Of a DNA stretch of 64,000 bases, positions 6,704-16,405 are shown piece after piece. Every line of letters starts with the position of its first letter. Position 1 is the stretch's first letter. Position numbers and translations under genes: made by a program. This DNA is from Ottowia sp. (GTDB lineage Bacteria > Pseudomonadota > Gammaproteobacteria > Burkholderiales > Burkholderiaceae_C): NCBI RefSeq assembly GCF_016703145.1, contig NZ_JADJCO010000002.1, positions 558,001-622,000 on the forward strand, written 5' to 3'. The notes below the pieces were generated by a model that was given only the letters and a program-made list of their open reading frames with translations, searched no databases and was not told where the DNA came from.

Positions 6704-8332
6704 TCAGGCGGCCGGTGCCGGCACGGCATGCAGCAGCACCGGCGCGTCACCGTCGCCCTTGACGGTTTCCAGCCGCACGCCGAAACCCCACAGGCGCGCC
6801 GTGTGCTTGAGCACTTCCAGCGCATCCTCGGCCAGCGGGCGGCCCTGGTAGGGGGTGTGGCGCAGGGTCAGGCAGCGGTCGCCGCGCAGGTTCACGTTCC
6901 AGACCTGGATGTTGGGCTCGCGCGCGCCCAGGTCGTACTGCTGCGACAGGGTCTGGCGCAGGGCGCGGTAGCCGTCCTCGTCGTGGATGGCACTGACCAG
7001 CAGTTCGGGCTTGCTGGCGTCGTCATGGATGGCGAACAGGCGCATGTCGCGCATCAGCCGCGGGCTCAGGAACTGGCCGATGAAGCTCTCGTCCTTGAAG
7101 TTCTGCATGGCGTGGTGCAGCGCCGGCAGCCACGGGGTGCCGGCCATGTCGGGGAACCAGACCCGGTCTTCCTCGGTGGGGCTCTGGCAGATGCGCCGGA
7201 TGTCGCGGTACATGGAAAAGCCCAGCGCGTAGGGGTTGATGCCGCTGTAGGCGCGGTGCCCGGCGGGCGGCTGGTGGATCACGTTGGTGTGCGACGACAG
7301 CCACTCGATCATCACGCCGTCGGTCAACCAGCCTTCGTCGTACAGGGTGTTCAGCAGCGTGTAGTGCCAGAAGGTGGCCCAGCCCTCGTTCATCACCTGG
7401 GTCTGGCGCTGCGGGTAGAAGTACTGGGCGATCTTGCGCACGATGCGCACGATCTCGCGCTGCCAGGGCTCGAGCAGCGGGGCGTTCTTCTCGATGAAGT
7501 ACAGCAGGTTTTCTTCGGGCTCCTTGGGAAAGCGCTCATGCTCCGGCACCGCGCTGTCCTTGTCCGGGCGCGCCGGCAGCGTGCGCCACAGCTCGTTCAC
7601 CTGCTGCTGGGCATAGGCTTCGCGCTGCTCGCGCTCGGCGCGCTCGCGCGCCAGGGTCTTCTTGGACGGGCGGTGGTAGCGGTCGACCCCCAGGGTGGCC
7701 AGCGCGTGGCAGGAGTCCAGCCACTGCTCCACGGTGTCCTGCCCATGCTTTTCCTCGCACTGGGCGACGTAGTCCCGGGCAAACACCAGGTAGTCGATGA
7801 TGCTGCCGGCGTCGGTCCACATGCCGAACAGGTAGTTGCCCTTGAAGAAGCTGTTGTGCCCGTAGGCCGCGTGGGCGATCACCAGCGCCTGCATGGCGGT
7901 GGTGTTTTCCTCCATCAGGTAGCTGATGCATGGGTTGGAGTTGATGACGATCTCGTACGCCAGGCCCATGTGGCCGCGCCGGTAGCGCCGCTCGGTGGCC
8001 AGGAACTCCTTGCCGTAGCTCCAGTGGCGGTAACCCACCGGCATGCCCACGCTGGCGTAGGCGTCCATCATTTGTTCGGCCGATATCACCTCCAGCTGGT
8101 TGGGGTAGGTGTCCAGGCCGTAGCGCGCGGCCGTGGCGGCGATGACCGCGTGGTAGCGCTCGATCAGCTCGAAGGTCCAGTCGCTGGGGTCGGGCAGCGG
8201 GCGGACCGGGTGCCTGCCGGCCGGCAACAGGTCGGGGGGCACGCCGCGCTGCGCGCGTTCGCCCCGGGCGATCTGCTTGCCGTGGTGGGAGCCCGCGCGG
8301 CGCGCCAGCACGGGGTATTGAGAAGGGTTCAT
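6704..8332 (-). CDS. SpoVR family protein
   Basis: A 542-residue SpoVR-like protein (E. coli YcgB is about 510). Family features visible are PNQLEVISAEQMMDAY, GMPVGYRHWSYGKEF, the metal-like INSNPCISYLMEEN and HAAYGHNSFFKGN, and MNEGWATFWHY with EWLSSH. The start MNPSQYP at 8332 overlaps the stop of the DUF444 gene by four bases (ATGA), so it is translated coupled to it. The longer upstream frame is out of place inside that gene. Biochemical role is not established; it is the third member of the conserved prkA-yeaH-ycgB stress set. Confidence 0.92.
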   Translation of the reverse strand: MNPSQYPVLARRAGSHHGKQIARGERAQRGVPPDLLPAGRHPVRPLPDPSDWTFELIERYHAVIAATAARYGLDTYPNQLEVISAEQMMDAYASVGMPVGYRHWSYGKEFLATERRYRRGHMGLAYEIVINSNPCISYLMEENTTAMQALVIAHAAYGHNSFFKGNYLFGMWTDAGSIIDYLVFARDYVAQCEEKHGQDTVEQWLDSCHALATLGVDRYHRPSKKTLARERAEREQREAYAQQQVNELWRTLPARPDKDSAVPEHERFPKEPEENLLYFIEKNAPLLEPWQREIVRIVRKIAQYFYPQRQTQVMNEGWATFWHYTLLNTLYDEGWLTDGVMIEWLSSHTNVIHQPPAGHRAYSGINPYALGFSMYRDIRRICQSPTEEDRVWFPDMAGTPWLPALHHAMQNFKDESFIGQFLSPRLMRDMRLFAIHDDASKPELLVSAIHDEDGYRALRQTLSQQYDLGAREPNIQVWNVNLRGDRCLTLRHTPYQGRPLAEDALEVLKHTARLWGFGVRLETVKGDGDAPVLLHAVPAPAA

Positions 8333-9597
8333 GCCGATACGCCTTCCTTCTTGAACAGGTCGCGGAACACCGGGTAGATGTCGGCTGGCGCGGACACCTT
8401 GCGCATGGCAAAGTGGGAAAACAGCGGCGCCAGCTGACTGTATTCCCGCCACAGGTTCTGTTCATCCGGCACCACCTGCACGTAGGCGAAATAGCGCACC
8501 AGCGGCAGGATGCTGCCCGCCAACAGGTGGCGGCAGTTGTCGCCATCGCTGGCGAAGTTGTCGCCATCGCTGGCTTGCGCCACGTAGATGTTCCAGTCCG
8601 CCACGGGGTAGCGCATGCGGATGATCTGCTCCAGAAGCACCAGCGCGCTGCTGACCACCGTGCCGCCGCTTTCGGTGGAGTGGAAGAACTCGTCCTCGCC
8701 GACCTCGGCGGCCTGGGTGTGGTGGCGGATGAAGACGATGTCGATCTTCTCGTAGTGGCGCGTGAGGAACAGGTACAGCAGGATGAAGAAGCGCTTGGCC
8801 AGATCCTTGCGCGCCTGGTCCATGGAGCCGGAGACATCCATCACGCAGAACATCACGGCCTGGCTGCTGGGCACGGGCACCTTGGTGCGGTTGCGAAAGC
8901 GCAGGTCCAGGGGTTCGAGAAAGGCCACCTTGCGGATGCGCGCCGTCAGCGCGTCGATGCACTGCCGCAGCGCGGCCACGGCCTCGCTGGTGCCGTCGTC
9001 CTGCGCCAGCAGCGCGTCGAGCGCGTCCTGCAACGCCTGCAGTTCGCGGTGCGGCGCCTTGGTCAGCGCGATGCGCCGGCCTAAGGCGCCGCGCATGGTG
9101 CGCAGCAGCGCCAGGTTGTGCGGCGTGCCGTCGTGGCTGTAGCCGGCGCGGCGCGTCTTGTATTGCAGGGTGTGGCCCAGATGCGTGCGCAGCAGGCGCG
9201 GCAGCGCCAGGTCCTCGAAGAACAGCTCCATGAACTCTTCCTTGGTCAGGGTGAAGCTGAAGTCGTCTTCCGCTTCGCCGTTGTCGCTGGCCTGGGCGCC
9301 CGAACCGCCCGCCCCGCCGGGGGGGCGGGCGATGCGGTCTCCGCGCACATGTTCGCTGTTGCCAGGGTGCACTGTGTCGCGTATGCCGCCCGGGCCGTGG
9401 TGGAACACCGGCTCGCGGATGTCCTTGCGGGGGATGGTGATGCTCTCCGCCTGCTCGATGTGGCGGATGTCGCGCCCGGATATGGCCCGGTGCACCGCTT
9501 CGGCAATCTGCTGCTTGTAGCGGCGCACGAAACGCTCGCGGTTGCCCACGGACTTGTTCTTGCCCGAAAGCCTGCGGTCGATGATTTGCAATGCCAT
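8329..9597 (-). CDS. yeaH: DUF444/YeaH family protein with von Willebrand A fold
   Basis: A 422-residue homologue of YeaH. The N-terminus (IDRRLSGKNKSVGNRERF) is characteristic, followed by a Gly/Ala-rich linker around residues 80-110. The C-terminal half is a von Willebrand A-like domain with the metal site DVSGSM and FIRHHTQAAEVGEDEFF. It is thought to act with the PrkA kinase and SpoVR protein in nutrient and stress responses. The start MALQIID at 9597 is 48 bp after the prkA stop. A local ASDGDNFASDGDN run is close to the usual family sequence and not an obvious duplication. Confidence 0.92.
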   Translation of the reverse strand: MALQIIDRRLSGKNKSVGNRERFVRRYKQQIAEAVHRAISGRDIRHIEQAESITIPRKDIREPVFHHGPGGIRDTVHPGNSEHVRGDRIARPPGGAGGSGAQASDNGEAEDDFSFTLTKEEFMELFFEDLALPRLLRTHLGHTLQYKTRRAGYSHDGTPHNLALLRTMRGALGRRIALTKAPHRELQALQDALDALLAQDDGTSEAVAALRQCIDALTARIRKVAFLEPLDLRFRNRTKVPVPSSQAVMFCVMDVSGSMDQARKDLAKRFFILLYLFLTRHYEKIDIVFIRHHTQAAEVGEDEFFHSTESGGTVVSSALVLLEQIIRMRYPVADWNIYVAQASDGDNFASDGDNCRHLLAGSILPLVRYFAYVQVVPDEQNLWREYSQLAPLFSHFAMRKVSAPADIYPVFRDLFKKEGVSA

Positions 9598-9644
9598 CGG
9601 TGCCCCCAATGCATGGCCCGGCGCACTGGACGCCGGTAGGTCGC

Positions 9645-11567
9645 TCAACTGCTTTTGCGCACGCGCAGGTACCACTCGCACAGAAGGCGCACCTGCTTGG
9701 GCGTATAGCCCTTGGCCTCCATGCGGGTGACAAAATCCTCGTGCTTGCGCGCGTCCTCGGCGCTGGCCTTGGCGTTGAAGCTGATGACCGGCAGCAGCTC
9801 CTCGGTGTTGGAGAACATCTTCTTCTCGATCACCAGGCGCAGCTTTTCATAGCTGGTCCAGCTGGGGTTGTTGCCCTGGTTGTTGGCCCGCGCGCGCAGT
9901 ACGAAGTTGACGATCTCGTTGCGGAAATCCTTGGGGTTGGCGATGCCGGCGGGCTTTTCGACCTTTTCCAGCTCGGCATTGAGCGCGGCGCGGTCAAAGG
10001 CTTCGCCGGTGTCGTTGTCGCGGTACTCGTTGTCCTGGATCCAGTAGTCGGCGTAGGTGACGTAGCGGTCGAAGATGTTCTGGCCGTACTCGCTGTAGCT
10101 CTCAAGGTAGGCGGTCTGGATTTCCTTGCCGATGAACTCGGCATAGCGCGCCGCCAGGTATTCCTTGATGAAGCCGGTGTACTTGGTCTCCAGCTCGGCG
10201 GGGAACTGTTCGCGCTCGATCTGCTGCTCCAGCACGTACATCAGGTGCACCGGGTTGGCCGCCACCTCGGTGCTGTCGTAGTTGAACACCTTCGACAGGA
10301 TCTTGAAGGCAAAGCGCGTGGAGATGCCCGACATGCCCTCGTCCACGCCAGCGAAGTCGCGGTACTCCTGGTAGCTCTTGGCGCGCGGGTCGGTGTCCTT
10401 CAGGCTCTCGCCGTCATAAACCTGCATCTTGCTGAAGATGCTGGAGTTCTCGGGCTCCTTCAGGCGCGTGAGCACCGAGAACCGAGCCATCATCTTGAGC
10501 GTGCCGGGCGCGCACACGGCCTTGGCCAGCGACGACTCGCGGATCAGCTTCTCGTAGATCTTCACCTCCCCGGACACGCGCAGGCAGTAGGGCACCTTGA
10601 CGATGTAGATGCGATCCAGGAAGGCCTCGTTGTTCTTGTTGTTGCGGAAGGCCTTCCACTCGCTCTCGTTGCTGTGCGCCAGCACGATGCCGTCGAAAGG
10701 AATGGCGCCAAAGCCCTCGGTGCCCTTGTAGTTGCCCTCTTGCGTGGCGGTGAGCAGCGGGTGCAGCACCTTGATGGGGGCCTTGAACATCTCGACGAAT
10801 TCCAGGATGCCCTGGTTGGCCAGGCACAGGCCGCCGCTGTAGCTGTAGGCGTCGGTGTCGTCCTGGGCGAAGTTCTCCAGCTTGCGGATGTCCACCTTGC
10901 CCACCAGGCTGGAGATGTCCTGGTTGTTCTCGTCGCCCGGCTCGGTCTTGGCGATGGCGATCTGCTTCAGGATGCTGGGGTAGCGCTTGATGACGCGGAA
11001 CTGGCGGATGTCGCCACCATATTCTTCCAGGCGCTTGACGGCCCAGGGCGACAGCACGTGCTGCAGGCAGCGCCTGGGAATGCCGAACTGCTCCTCCAGC
11101 ACCGGCCCGTCCTCCATGGGGTCGAACAGGCCCAGCGGCGACTCGTTCACCGGCGAGCCCTTGAGCGCGTAGAACGGCACCTTCTGCATCAGGTACTTCA
11201 GGCGCTCGGCGATCGAGCTCTTGCCGCCGCCCACCGGCCCCAGCAGGTACAGGATCTGCTTGCGCTCCTCCAGGCCCTGGGCCGCATGGCGGAAGAAGCT
11301 CACCACCTGCTCGATGGCGTCTTCCATGCCGTAGAACTCGGCAAAGGCGGGGTAGCGGCGGATGACCTTGTTGGCGAACAGGCGCGACAGGTGCGGGTCA
11401 TTGCGCGTGTCCACCATCTCGGGCTCACCGATGGCCGCCAGCATGCGCCGGGCAGCACCCTCGTAGGCCATGGGATCGCGCTGGCACAGCACGAGGTACT
11501 CGTCGATCGACATTTCCTCTTCGCGCAGGCGAGCGTAGCGTGCGACAGAGTTGCTGATGACATCCAT
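9645..11567 (-). CDS. prkA: PrkA/YeaG family serine protein kinase
   Basis: A 640-residue protein, normal for the family. An AAA-type P-loop GPVGGGKSS follows the N-terminal segment (around residue 104), the central region holds SESEWKAFRNNKN-type PrkA motifs (HSNESEWKAF), and the C-terminal PrkA domain ends in CEWYLRVRKSS. The start at 11567 (MDVISNSVARYARL) has GGAGG four bases upstream. It is the first gene of the prkA-yeaH-spoVR operon, which in enterobacteria responds to stationary phase and nitrogen or acid stress. It is divergent from katE. Confidence 0.93.
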   Translation of the reverse strand: MDVISNSVARYARLREEEMSIDEYLVLCQRDPMAYEGAARRMLAAIGEPEMVDTRNDPHLSRLFANKVIRRYPAFAEFYGMEDAIEQVVSFFRHAAQGLEERKQILYLLGPVGGGKSSIAERLKYLMQKVPFYALKGSPVNESPLGLFDPMEDGPVLEEQFGIPRRCLQHVLSPWAVKRLEEYGGDIRQFRVIKRYPSILKQIAIAKTEPGDENNQDISSLVGKVDIRKLENFAQDDTDAYSYSGGLCLANQGILEFVEMFKAPIKVLHPLLTATQEGNYKGTEGFGAIPFDGIVLAHSNESEWKAFRNNKNNEAFLDRIYIVKVPYCLRVSGEVKIYEKLIRESSLAKAVCAPGTLKMMARFSVLTRLKEPENSSIFSKMQVYDGESLKDTDPRAKSYQEYRDFAGVDEGMSGISTRFAFKILSKVFNYDSTEVAANPVHLMYVLEQQIEREQFPAELETKYTGFIKEYLAARYAEFIGKEIQTAYLESYSEYGQNIFDRYVTYADYWIQDNEYRDNDTGEAFDRAALNAELEKVEKPAGIANPKDFRNEIVNFVLRARANNQGNNPSWTSYEKLRLVIEKKMFSNTEELLPVISFNAKASAEDARKHEDFVTRMEAKGYTPKQVRLLCEWYLRVRKSS

Positions 11568-11878
11568 ACAACCTCCGTGGCGGCACTTCGGAAGCTGAGG
11601 GTGCCGCAAAGTGGCAAGGCGGTGGCTACCGTAGGGAATCGTTGTAGCACCTTGCACCCGCCTTGAACAGGTCATCTGTCCTACAAGCGCGCCGCGCCGG
11701 CCGCCGCGGGCGTAGGCCAGCGCCGACGCCCGGCGGCGGCGCCGGACGACAGCGATGGCGCGTGTGCGGATACGCGCGGGCTGGCGCGTGCCACCTAAGC
11801 TGGGGCACCCCTCACCGGCTGCGCCACCGCCTGCCCATCGGCGTGCGGCTGTGCGGCTCTCTTTTCAAGGAACCTGCC
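11568..11878. other. Divergent intergenic region prkA / katE
   Basis: 311 bp between the divergent prkA and katE genes. It must hold both promoters, but I could not pick out a convincing -35/-10 pair or an operator on either strand. No short gene is supported here. Confidence 0.4.
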
Positions 11879-14065
11879 ATGCCTCGTCAGCCCAAGGCGC
11901 CCCGCGCCAACACCTCGCCTGCCGCCCAAGCCTCCCCTGCGCTGGACAACGGCTTGCACCACCACGCCCCTGGCGCGCGGCACGCGCCGTTGGTGGACGT
12001 GGTGGGCGAGGGCGGCGAGCTGCACCAGAACCTGGCGCCCGCCACGGCCGACGACGACATCGCCGCCGCCCTGACCGACAACTTCGGCCACCGCGTGGCC
12101 GACAACCAGAATTCGCTGCGCGCCGGCGCGCGCGGGGCCACGCTGCTGGAAGACTTCATCCTGCGCGAGAAGATCTTCCACTTCGACCACGAGCGCATCC
12201 CCGAACGCATCGTGCATGCGCGCGGCTCCGGCGCGCACGGCGTGTTCGAATGCACGCGGGCCATTCCTGAATTGACCAAGGCGTCCATCTTCCAGAAGGA
12301 GGGCGCCACCTGCCCGGTGTTCGTGCGCTTTTCCACCGTGGCCGGCGGCGCTGGCTCGGTGGACACGCCGCGCGACGTGCGCGGCTTCGCCGTCAAGCTT
12401 TACACCGACAGCGGCAACTGGGATCTGGTGGGCAACAACATCCCGGTGTTCTTCATCCAGGACGCGATCAAGTTCCCGGACCTGGTGCACAGCGTGAAGA
12501 TGGAGGCCGACCGCGGCTTTCCGCAGGCGGCCTCGGCGCACGACACCTTCTGGGACTTCATCGGGCTCATGCCCGAGTCGATGCACATGATCATGTGGGC
12601 GATGTCCGACCGCGCCATTCCGCGCAGCCTGCGCATGATCGAAGGCTTCGGGGTGCACACCTTTCGTCTGGTCAACGCTCAAGGGCAGGGGCACCTCGTC
12701 AAGTTCCACTGGAAGCCGGTGCTGGGGCTCGAATCCACCTGCTGGGACGAGGCCGTCAAGATCGCCGGCGCCGACCCCGACTTCCACCGGCGCGACCTGC
12801 ACGACGCCATCGCCGCGGGCGACTTCCCGGCCTGGGATCTGGGCATCCAGGTGTTCGACGAAGCGTTCGCGGCCCGGCAGCCCTACGACGTGCTGGACCC
12901 GACCAAGCTGATCCCCGAAGAAGACATTCCGGTGCAGCGCATCGGCCGCATGACGCTCAACCGCAACCCGTCCAACTTCTTCGCCGAGACCGAGCAGGTG
13001 GCCTTCATGCCCACCAACGTCATTCCCGGCATCGACTTCAGCAACGACCCGCTGCTGCAGGGGCGATTGTTTTCGTACCTGGACACGCAGAAATCGCGCC
13101 TGGGCACCGCCAACTTCCACCAGATCCCCATCAACGCGCCCAAGTGCCCGTTCCACAACTTCCAGCGCGACGGCATGATGCAGACGCTGGTGCCCACCGG
13201 CCGCGCCAACTACGAGCCGAACAGCCTGGCCGAGACGGGCGAGGACGGCGGCCCGCGCGCCTGCCCCGAGACCGGCTTCACCACCTTCCCCGTCAACGAC
13301 GAGCGCAACGACGGCGGCGAGAAACTGCGCGTGCGCGCCGAGCTGTTCGCCGACCACTACAGCCAGGCGCGCCAGTTCTATGTCTCGCAGACCGTCAGCG
13401 AGCAGGCCCACATCGCCTCCGCGCTGGTGTTCGAGCTGTCCAAGGTGACACTGGCGCACGTGCGCGCGCGCATCGTCGCGCGTCTGCGCAATATCGATGA
13501 AGACTTGGCCGCGCGCGTGGCGGCGGGGCTGGCCATCGACCTGCCGGCCAAGGCCCCTGCCGCGCGCGAGTCGGTGGCGTTGCCGCCGTCGGACGCGCTC
13601 TCGATCCAGAAGAACGCCAAGCACACCTTCGCTGGCCGCAAGGTGGCCATCCTGTTCGACGAAGGCTCGGACAAGGCGGCCATCCAGAAACTCAAGGGCG
13701 ACATCGAGCAGGCCGGCGGCGGCGTGTTCCTGGTGGCCCCCAAGGTGGGTGGCATTGCAGTGAAGGGCGGCACGCTGAAGGCCGACGGGCAGCTGGCCGG
13801 CTCGCCCTCGGTGCTGTTCGACGCCGTGGCCAGCATCCTGATGCCCGCGCAGGCCGACAAGCTGGCGCGCGACGGCGCGGCGGTGCAGTGGTTCATGGAC
13901 GCTTACGGGCACTGCAAGGTCATCGGCCACTGCAAGGGCTCGCAGGTGCTGCTGGACAAGGCCGGCGTCGAGCCGGACGACGGGGTGGTGCCGTACGAGG
14001 CCCTGGTCGAGACCGGCATCGCGCGGCGCTGGGCGCGCGAGCCCAAGGTGCGCATGCTGGCTTGA
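11879..14065 (+). CDS. katE: Large-subunit catalase HPII
   Basis: A 728-residue heme catalase (E. coli KatE is 753). Catalytic His113 lies in ERIVHARGSGAHG and the active-site Asn region in WDLVGNNIPVFF. The heme-ligand Tyr400 lies in RLFSYLDTQKSRLG. The C-terminal domain (about residues 575-728, KVAILFDEGSDKAA onward) is the flavodoxin/class I amidotransferase-like extension that marks large-subunit catalases. It degrades hydrogen peroxide in the cytosol. The start MPRQPKAPR has AAGGAACC upstream. A hemerythrin-like gene follows after 25 bp. Confidence 0.95.
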   Translation: MPRQPKAPRANTSPAAQASPALDNGLHHHAPGARHAPLVDVVGEGGELHQNLAPATADDDIAAALTDNFGHRVADNQNSLRAGARGATLLEDFILREKIFHFDHERIPERIVHARGSGAHGVFECTRAIPELTKASIFQKEGATCPVFVRFSTVAGGAGSVDTPRDVRGFAVKLYTDSGNWDLVGNNIPVFFIQDAIKFPDLVHSVKMEADRGFPQAASAHDTFWDFIGLMPESMHMIMWAMSDRAIPRSLRMIEGFGVHTFRLVNAQGQGHLVKFHWKPVLGLESTCWDEAVKIAGADPDFHRRDLHDAIAAGDFPAWDLGIQVFDEAFAARQPYDVLDPTKLIPEEDIPVQRIGRMTLNRNPSNFFAETEQVAFMPTNVIPGIDFSNDPLLQGRLFSYLDTQKSRLGTANFHQIPINAPKCPFHNFQRDGMMQTLVPTGRANYEPNSLAETGEDGGPRACPETGFTTFPVNDERNDGGEKLRVRAELFADHYSQARQFYVSQTVSEQAHIASALVFELSKVTLAHVRARIVARLRNIDEDLAARVAAGLAIDLPAKAPAARESVALPPSDALSIQKNAKHTFAGRKVAILFDEGSDKAAIQKLKGDIEQAGGGVFLVAPKVGGIAVKGGTLKADGQLAGSPSVLFDAVASILMPAQADKLARDGAAVQWFMDAYGHCKVIGHCKGSQVLLDKAGVEPDDGVVPYEALVETGIARRWAREPKVRMLA

Positions 14066-14090
14066 ACGCAACAGAAAGAGGAAGACCACG

Positions 14091-14714
14091 ATGAAGACTG
14101 CCAAGAAGACCGTCAACAGCGCCACCCGCGCCGCCACCGAGCGGCAGGCCAAGTCAGCCGCCGTCGCCAAGGCCAAGGCGCTGGCGCCCGAATTGCCCGC
14201 GCGCATCGGCGCCACGCCCGCCACCCGGTTCCGTGGCGATCCCGACATCTTCGGCCGCCTGGTCGAGGATCACGACCGGCACCGGGCGCTGCTGGCCATG
14301 ATCGACGCCACCGAGGGCAAGTCGCCCGAGCGTCAACGCCTGTTCAAGGAACTGGTGCTGGAGATCAAGGGCCACGCCGCCGCCGAGGAGCAGGCGCTGT
14401 GGTCCACCGTGCTGCGCGATCCGGCCACCACCGAGGACGCGCGCCACGCGGTGGCTGAACACCACGAGATGGACGAGATGCTGGCCGATCTGGCCGCGCG
14501 CGACATGGCCTCCAGCGGCTGGCTGCGGCGCTTCGCCAAGCTGCGCGAGGAATACCTGCACCACGTGCGCGAGGAGGAGCAGGAGCAGTTCGTCGCCGCC
14601 CAGAAGCATCTGGCGCTGGCCGACGTGCGCTACATGCGGCGGGTGTTCAACCGCCGCAAGAAGGCGGAAAAAGCCGGCGCCGAGGTCGAGAAGAAGATCA
14701 AGCTGAAGGACTGA
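14091..14714 (+). CDS. Hemerythrin HHE-domain protein
   Basis: A 207-residue protein with a Lys/Ala-rich N-terminal tail (residues 1-35) and a hemerythrin fold. Candidate diiron ligands are His61/His64 (EDHDRHR), His95 with Glu99 (GHAAAEE), His124/125 (AEHHEMDEM) and His157/158 with Glu162 (LHHVREEE). It ends in another basic stretch (NRRKKAEKAG). Such proteins bind oxygen, NO or iron and are often stress-linked. It follows katE by 25 bp with AGAAAGAGGAAG as a ribosome binding site, so the pair is probably co-transcribed. The basic tails could bind DNA, which is a guess. Confidence 0.85.
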   Translation: MKTAKKTVNSATRAATERQAKSAAVAKAKALAPELPARIGATPATRFRGDPDIFGRLVEDHDRHRALLAMIDATEGKSPERQRLFKELVLEIKGHAAAEEQALWSTVLRDPATTEDARHAVAEHHEMDEMLADLAARDMASSGWLRRFAKLREEYLHHVREEEQEQFVAAQKHLALADVRYMRRVFNRRKKAEKAGAEVEKKIKLKD

Positions 14715-14733
14715 CCGAGTCGGCGCACCCGCC

Positions 14734-14795
14734 GATAGCTATCATAATAATAGCTATTGGCGCTTATTGGAAGCGGGATCTAGCCCGTTTTGACC
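14734..14795. repeat. Dispersed GCTAT repeat, best-preserved intergenic copy
   Basis: Reads GATAGCTATCATAATAATAG, then CTATTGGCGCTTATTGGAAG, then CGGGATCTAGCCCGTTTTGA. It shows the full consensus order: GCTAT, AATAGC, GCGCTTAT, GCGGG, a purine-rich block and TTTGA. It is the copy I used to recognise the in-gene versions in nadD, rsfS, hscA and odhB. Confidence 0.75.
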
Positions 14796-14807
14796 ATGAA
14801 ACGGGCT
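14782..14807. terminator. Hairpin between hemerythrin gene and HerA-like gene
   Basis: A perfect 9-bp stem AGCCCGTTT (14782-14790) and AAACGGGCT (14799-14807) with an 8-nt loop between two convergent genes. There is no strong U-tract after it in either direction, so it may end transcripts weakly. Confidence 0.5.
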
Positions 14808-14839
14808 GCCGTGCGCCGACGTCCCGGGTCCGGGCGGGC

Positions 14840-16339
14840 TCAGCGCCGCTTGCCGCCCAGCAGGCTGCCCAGGGCGCCGCGCACCAGTTCGCGGCCCATG
14901 CGGCGCATCTCGCCCTTGACCACGTTCTGCACGATGCCGTCGTACTGGCCGCCGCGCGGGCCGGTGCGGCCGAACAGGGCTTCCTTGACGACGTTGCCCA
15001 CGCTGCCCAGCAGGCCGCCGTCGTCGGCCGTGGCGGGCGCGGCGGCGCTCGGCGCGGTCTGCGCGCCGCCGCGCGCGGCCAGCATCTCGTAGGCCGATTC
15101 GCGGTCCACCGCCTGGTCGTAGGCGCCGGCCACCAGGGAACTCTTCATGAGCTCGGCGCGCTGGGTCTCGGTGATGGGGCCGATCTGGCTGCCCGGCGGA
15201 ATGACGAACACGCGCTCGGTCACGGCGGGGCGGCCCTTGGCGTCGAGGAAGCTCACCAGCGCTTCGCCGGTGCCGAGTTCGGTGATGGCGGTCTCGATGT
15301 CGAGCCCGGGGTTGGCGCGCATGGTCTGCGCCGTGGCCTTGACGGCCTTCTGGTCGCGCGGGGTGAAGGCGCGCAGCGCGTGCTGCACGCGGTTGCCGAG
15401 CTGGGCCAGCACGGTGTCGGGCACGTCGATGGGGTTCTGGGTGACGAAGTACACACCCACGCCCTTGGAGCGCACCAGACGCACCACCAGCTCGATGCGC
15501 TCCAGCAGCACCTTGGGCGCGTCGGCGAACAGCAGGTGCGCCTCGTCGAAGAAGAAGACGAATTTGGGCTTCTCCGGGTCGCCGACCTCGGGCAGGTGCT
15601 CGAACAGCTCGGACAGCAGCCACAGCAGGAAGCTGGCGTACAGGCGCGGCGCGGTCATCAGCTTGTCGGCCGAGAGGATGTTGATCACGCCCTGGCCGTG
15701 GACGGTCTGCATCAGGTCGGCGATGTCGAGCATGGGCTCGCCGAAGAACCGGTCGGCGCCCTGGCTCTCCAGTTGCATGAGGCCGCGCTGGATGGCGCCG
15801 ACGCTGGCGGTGCTGACGTTGCCGTACTTGGTGGTGAAGTCCTTGGCGTTCTCGCCCACGTGGATGAGCATGGCGCGCAGGTCCTTCAGGTCCAGCAGCA
15901 GCATGCCGCTGTCGTCGGCGATCTTGAAGACGAGGTTCAGCACGCCGGCCTGCGTGTCGTTCAAATCCAGCATGCGCGCCAGCAGCAGCGGCCCCATGTC
16001 GGAGATGGTGGCGCGCACCGGGTGCCCTTTCTCGCCGAACACGTCCCAGAAGGTGGCCGGACAGGCCAGCGGCTCGGGCGCGGGCAGGCCGCGCTCCTTC
16101 AGAATTTCGGCCATCTTGCCCTGCACGCTGCCGGGTTGGCTGATGCCGGAGAGATCGCCCTTGACGTCGCTCATGAACACCGGCACGCCGATGCGGCTGA
16201 AGGCCTCGGCCATCTTCTGCAGCGTCACCGTCTTGCCGGTGCCGGTGGCGCCGGTGACGAGGCCGTGGCGGTTGGCCAAGCCGGGCAGGAGAAGGGCTTC
16301 GATGTCGCCGTGCTTGGCGATCAGCAAGGGGTCGGCCAT
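14840..16339 (-). CDS. HerA-like ATPase (DUF853/YjgR family)
   Basis: A 499-residue P-loop ATPase of the HerA/FtsK superfamily, DUF853 type (E. coli YjgR is 500). Walker A is GATGTGKT near residue 30, and Walker B is FVFFFDEAHLLF around residue 260. Downstream comes a region with TQNPIDVPDTVLAQLGNRVQ, typical of the family, then an Ala-rich linker and a basic C-terminus. It probably acts on DNA, but its role is not known. The gene is divergent from yebC with a 66-bp gap. Confidence 0.9.
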   Translation of the reverse strand: MADPLLIAKHGDIEALLLPGLANRHGLVTGATGTGKTVTLQKMAEAFSRIGVPVFMSDVKGDLSGISQPGSVQGKMAEILKERGLPAPEPLACPATFWDVFGEKGHPVRATISDMGPLLLARMLDLNDTQAGVLNLVFKIADDSGMLLLDLKDLRAMLIHVGENAKDFTTKYGNVSTASVGAIQRGLMQLESQGADRFFGEPMLDIADLMQTVHGQGVINILSADKLMTAPRLYASFLLWLLSELFEHLPEVGDPEKPKFVFFFDEAHLLFADAPKVLLERIELVVRLVRSKGVGVYFVTQNPIDVPDTVLAQLGNRVQHALRAFTPRDQKAVKATAQTMRANPGLDIETAITELGTGEALVSFLDAKGRPAVTERVFVIPPGSQIGPITETQRAELMKSSLVAGAYDQAVDRESAYEMLAARGGAQTAPSAAAPATADDGGLLGSVGNVVKEALFGRTGPRGGQYDGIVQNVVKGEMRRMGRELVRGALGSLLGGKRR

Positions 16340-16405
16340 GGTGCGGCGCCTTTGAAAAGTAAAATCGCCCGATTATCAAGCGACTTCCCGAGAAAGCGAC
16401 TCGTC

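Noticed and set aside
8547..8577. ASDGDNFASDGDN as an internal duplication in the DUF444 gene
   Set aside because: This stretch is normally close to AQASDGDNF plus an acidic run in the family, so only a small change is needed; not a clear duplication.
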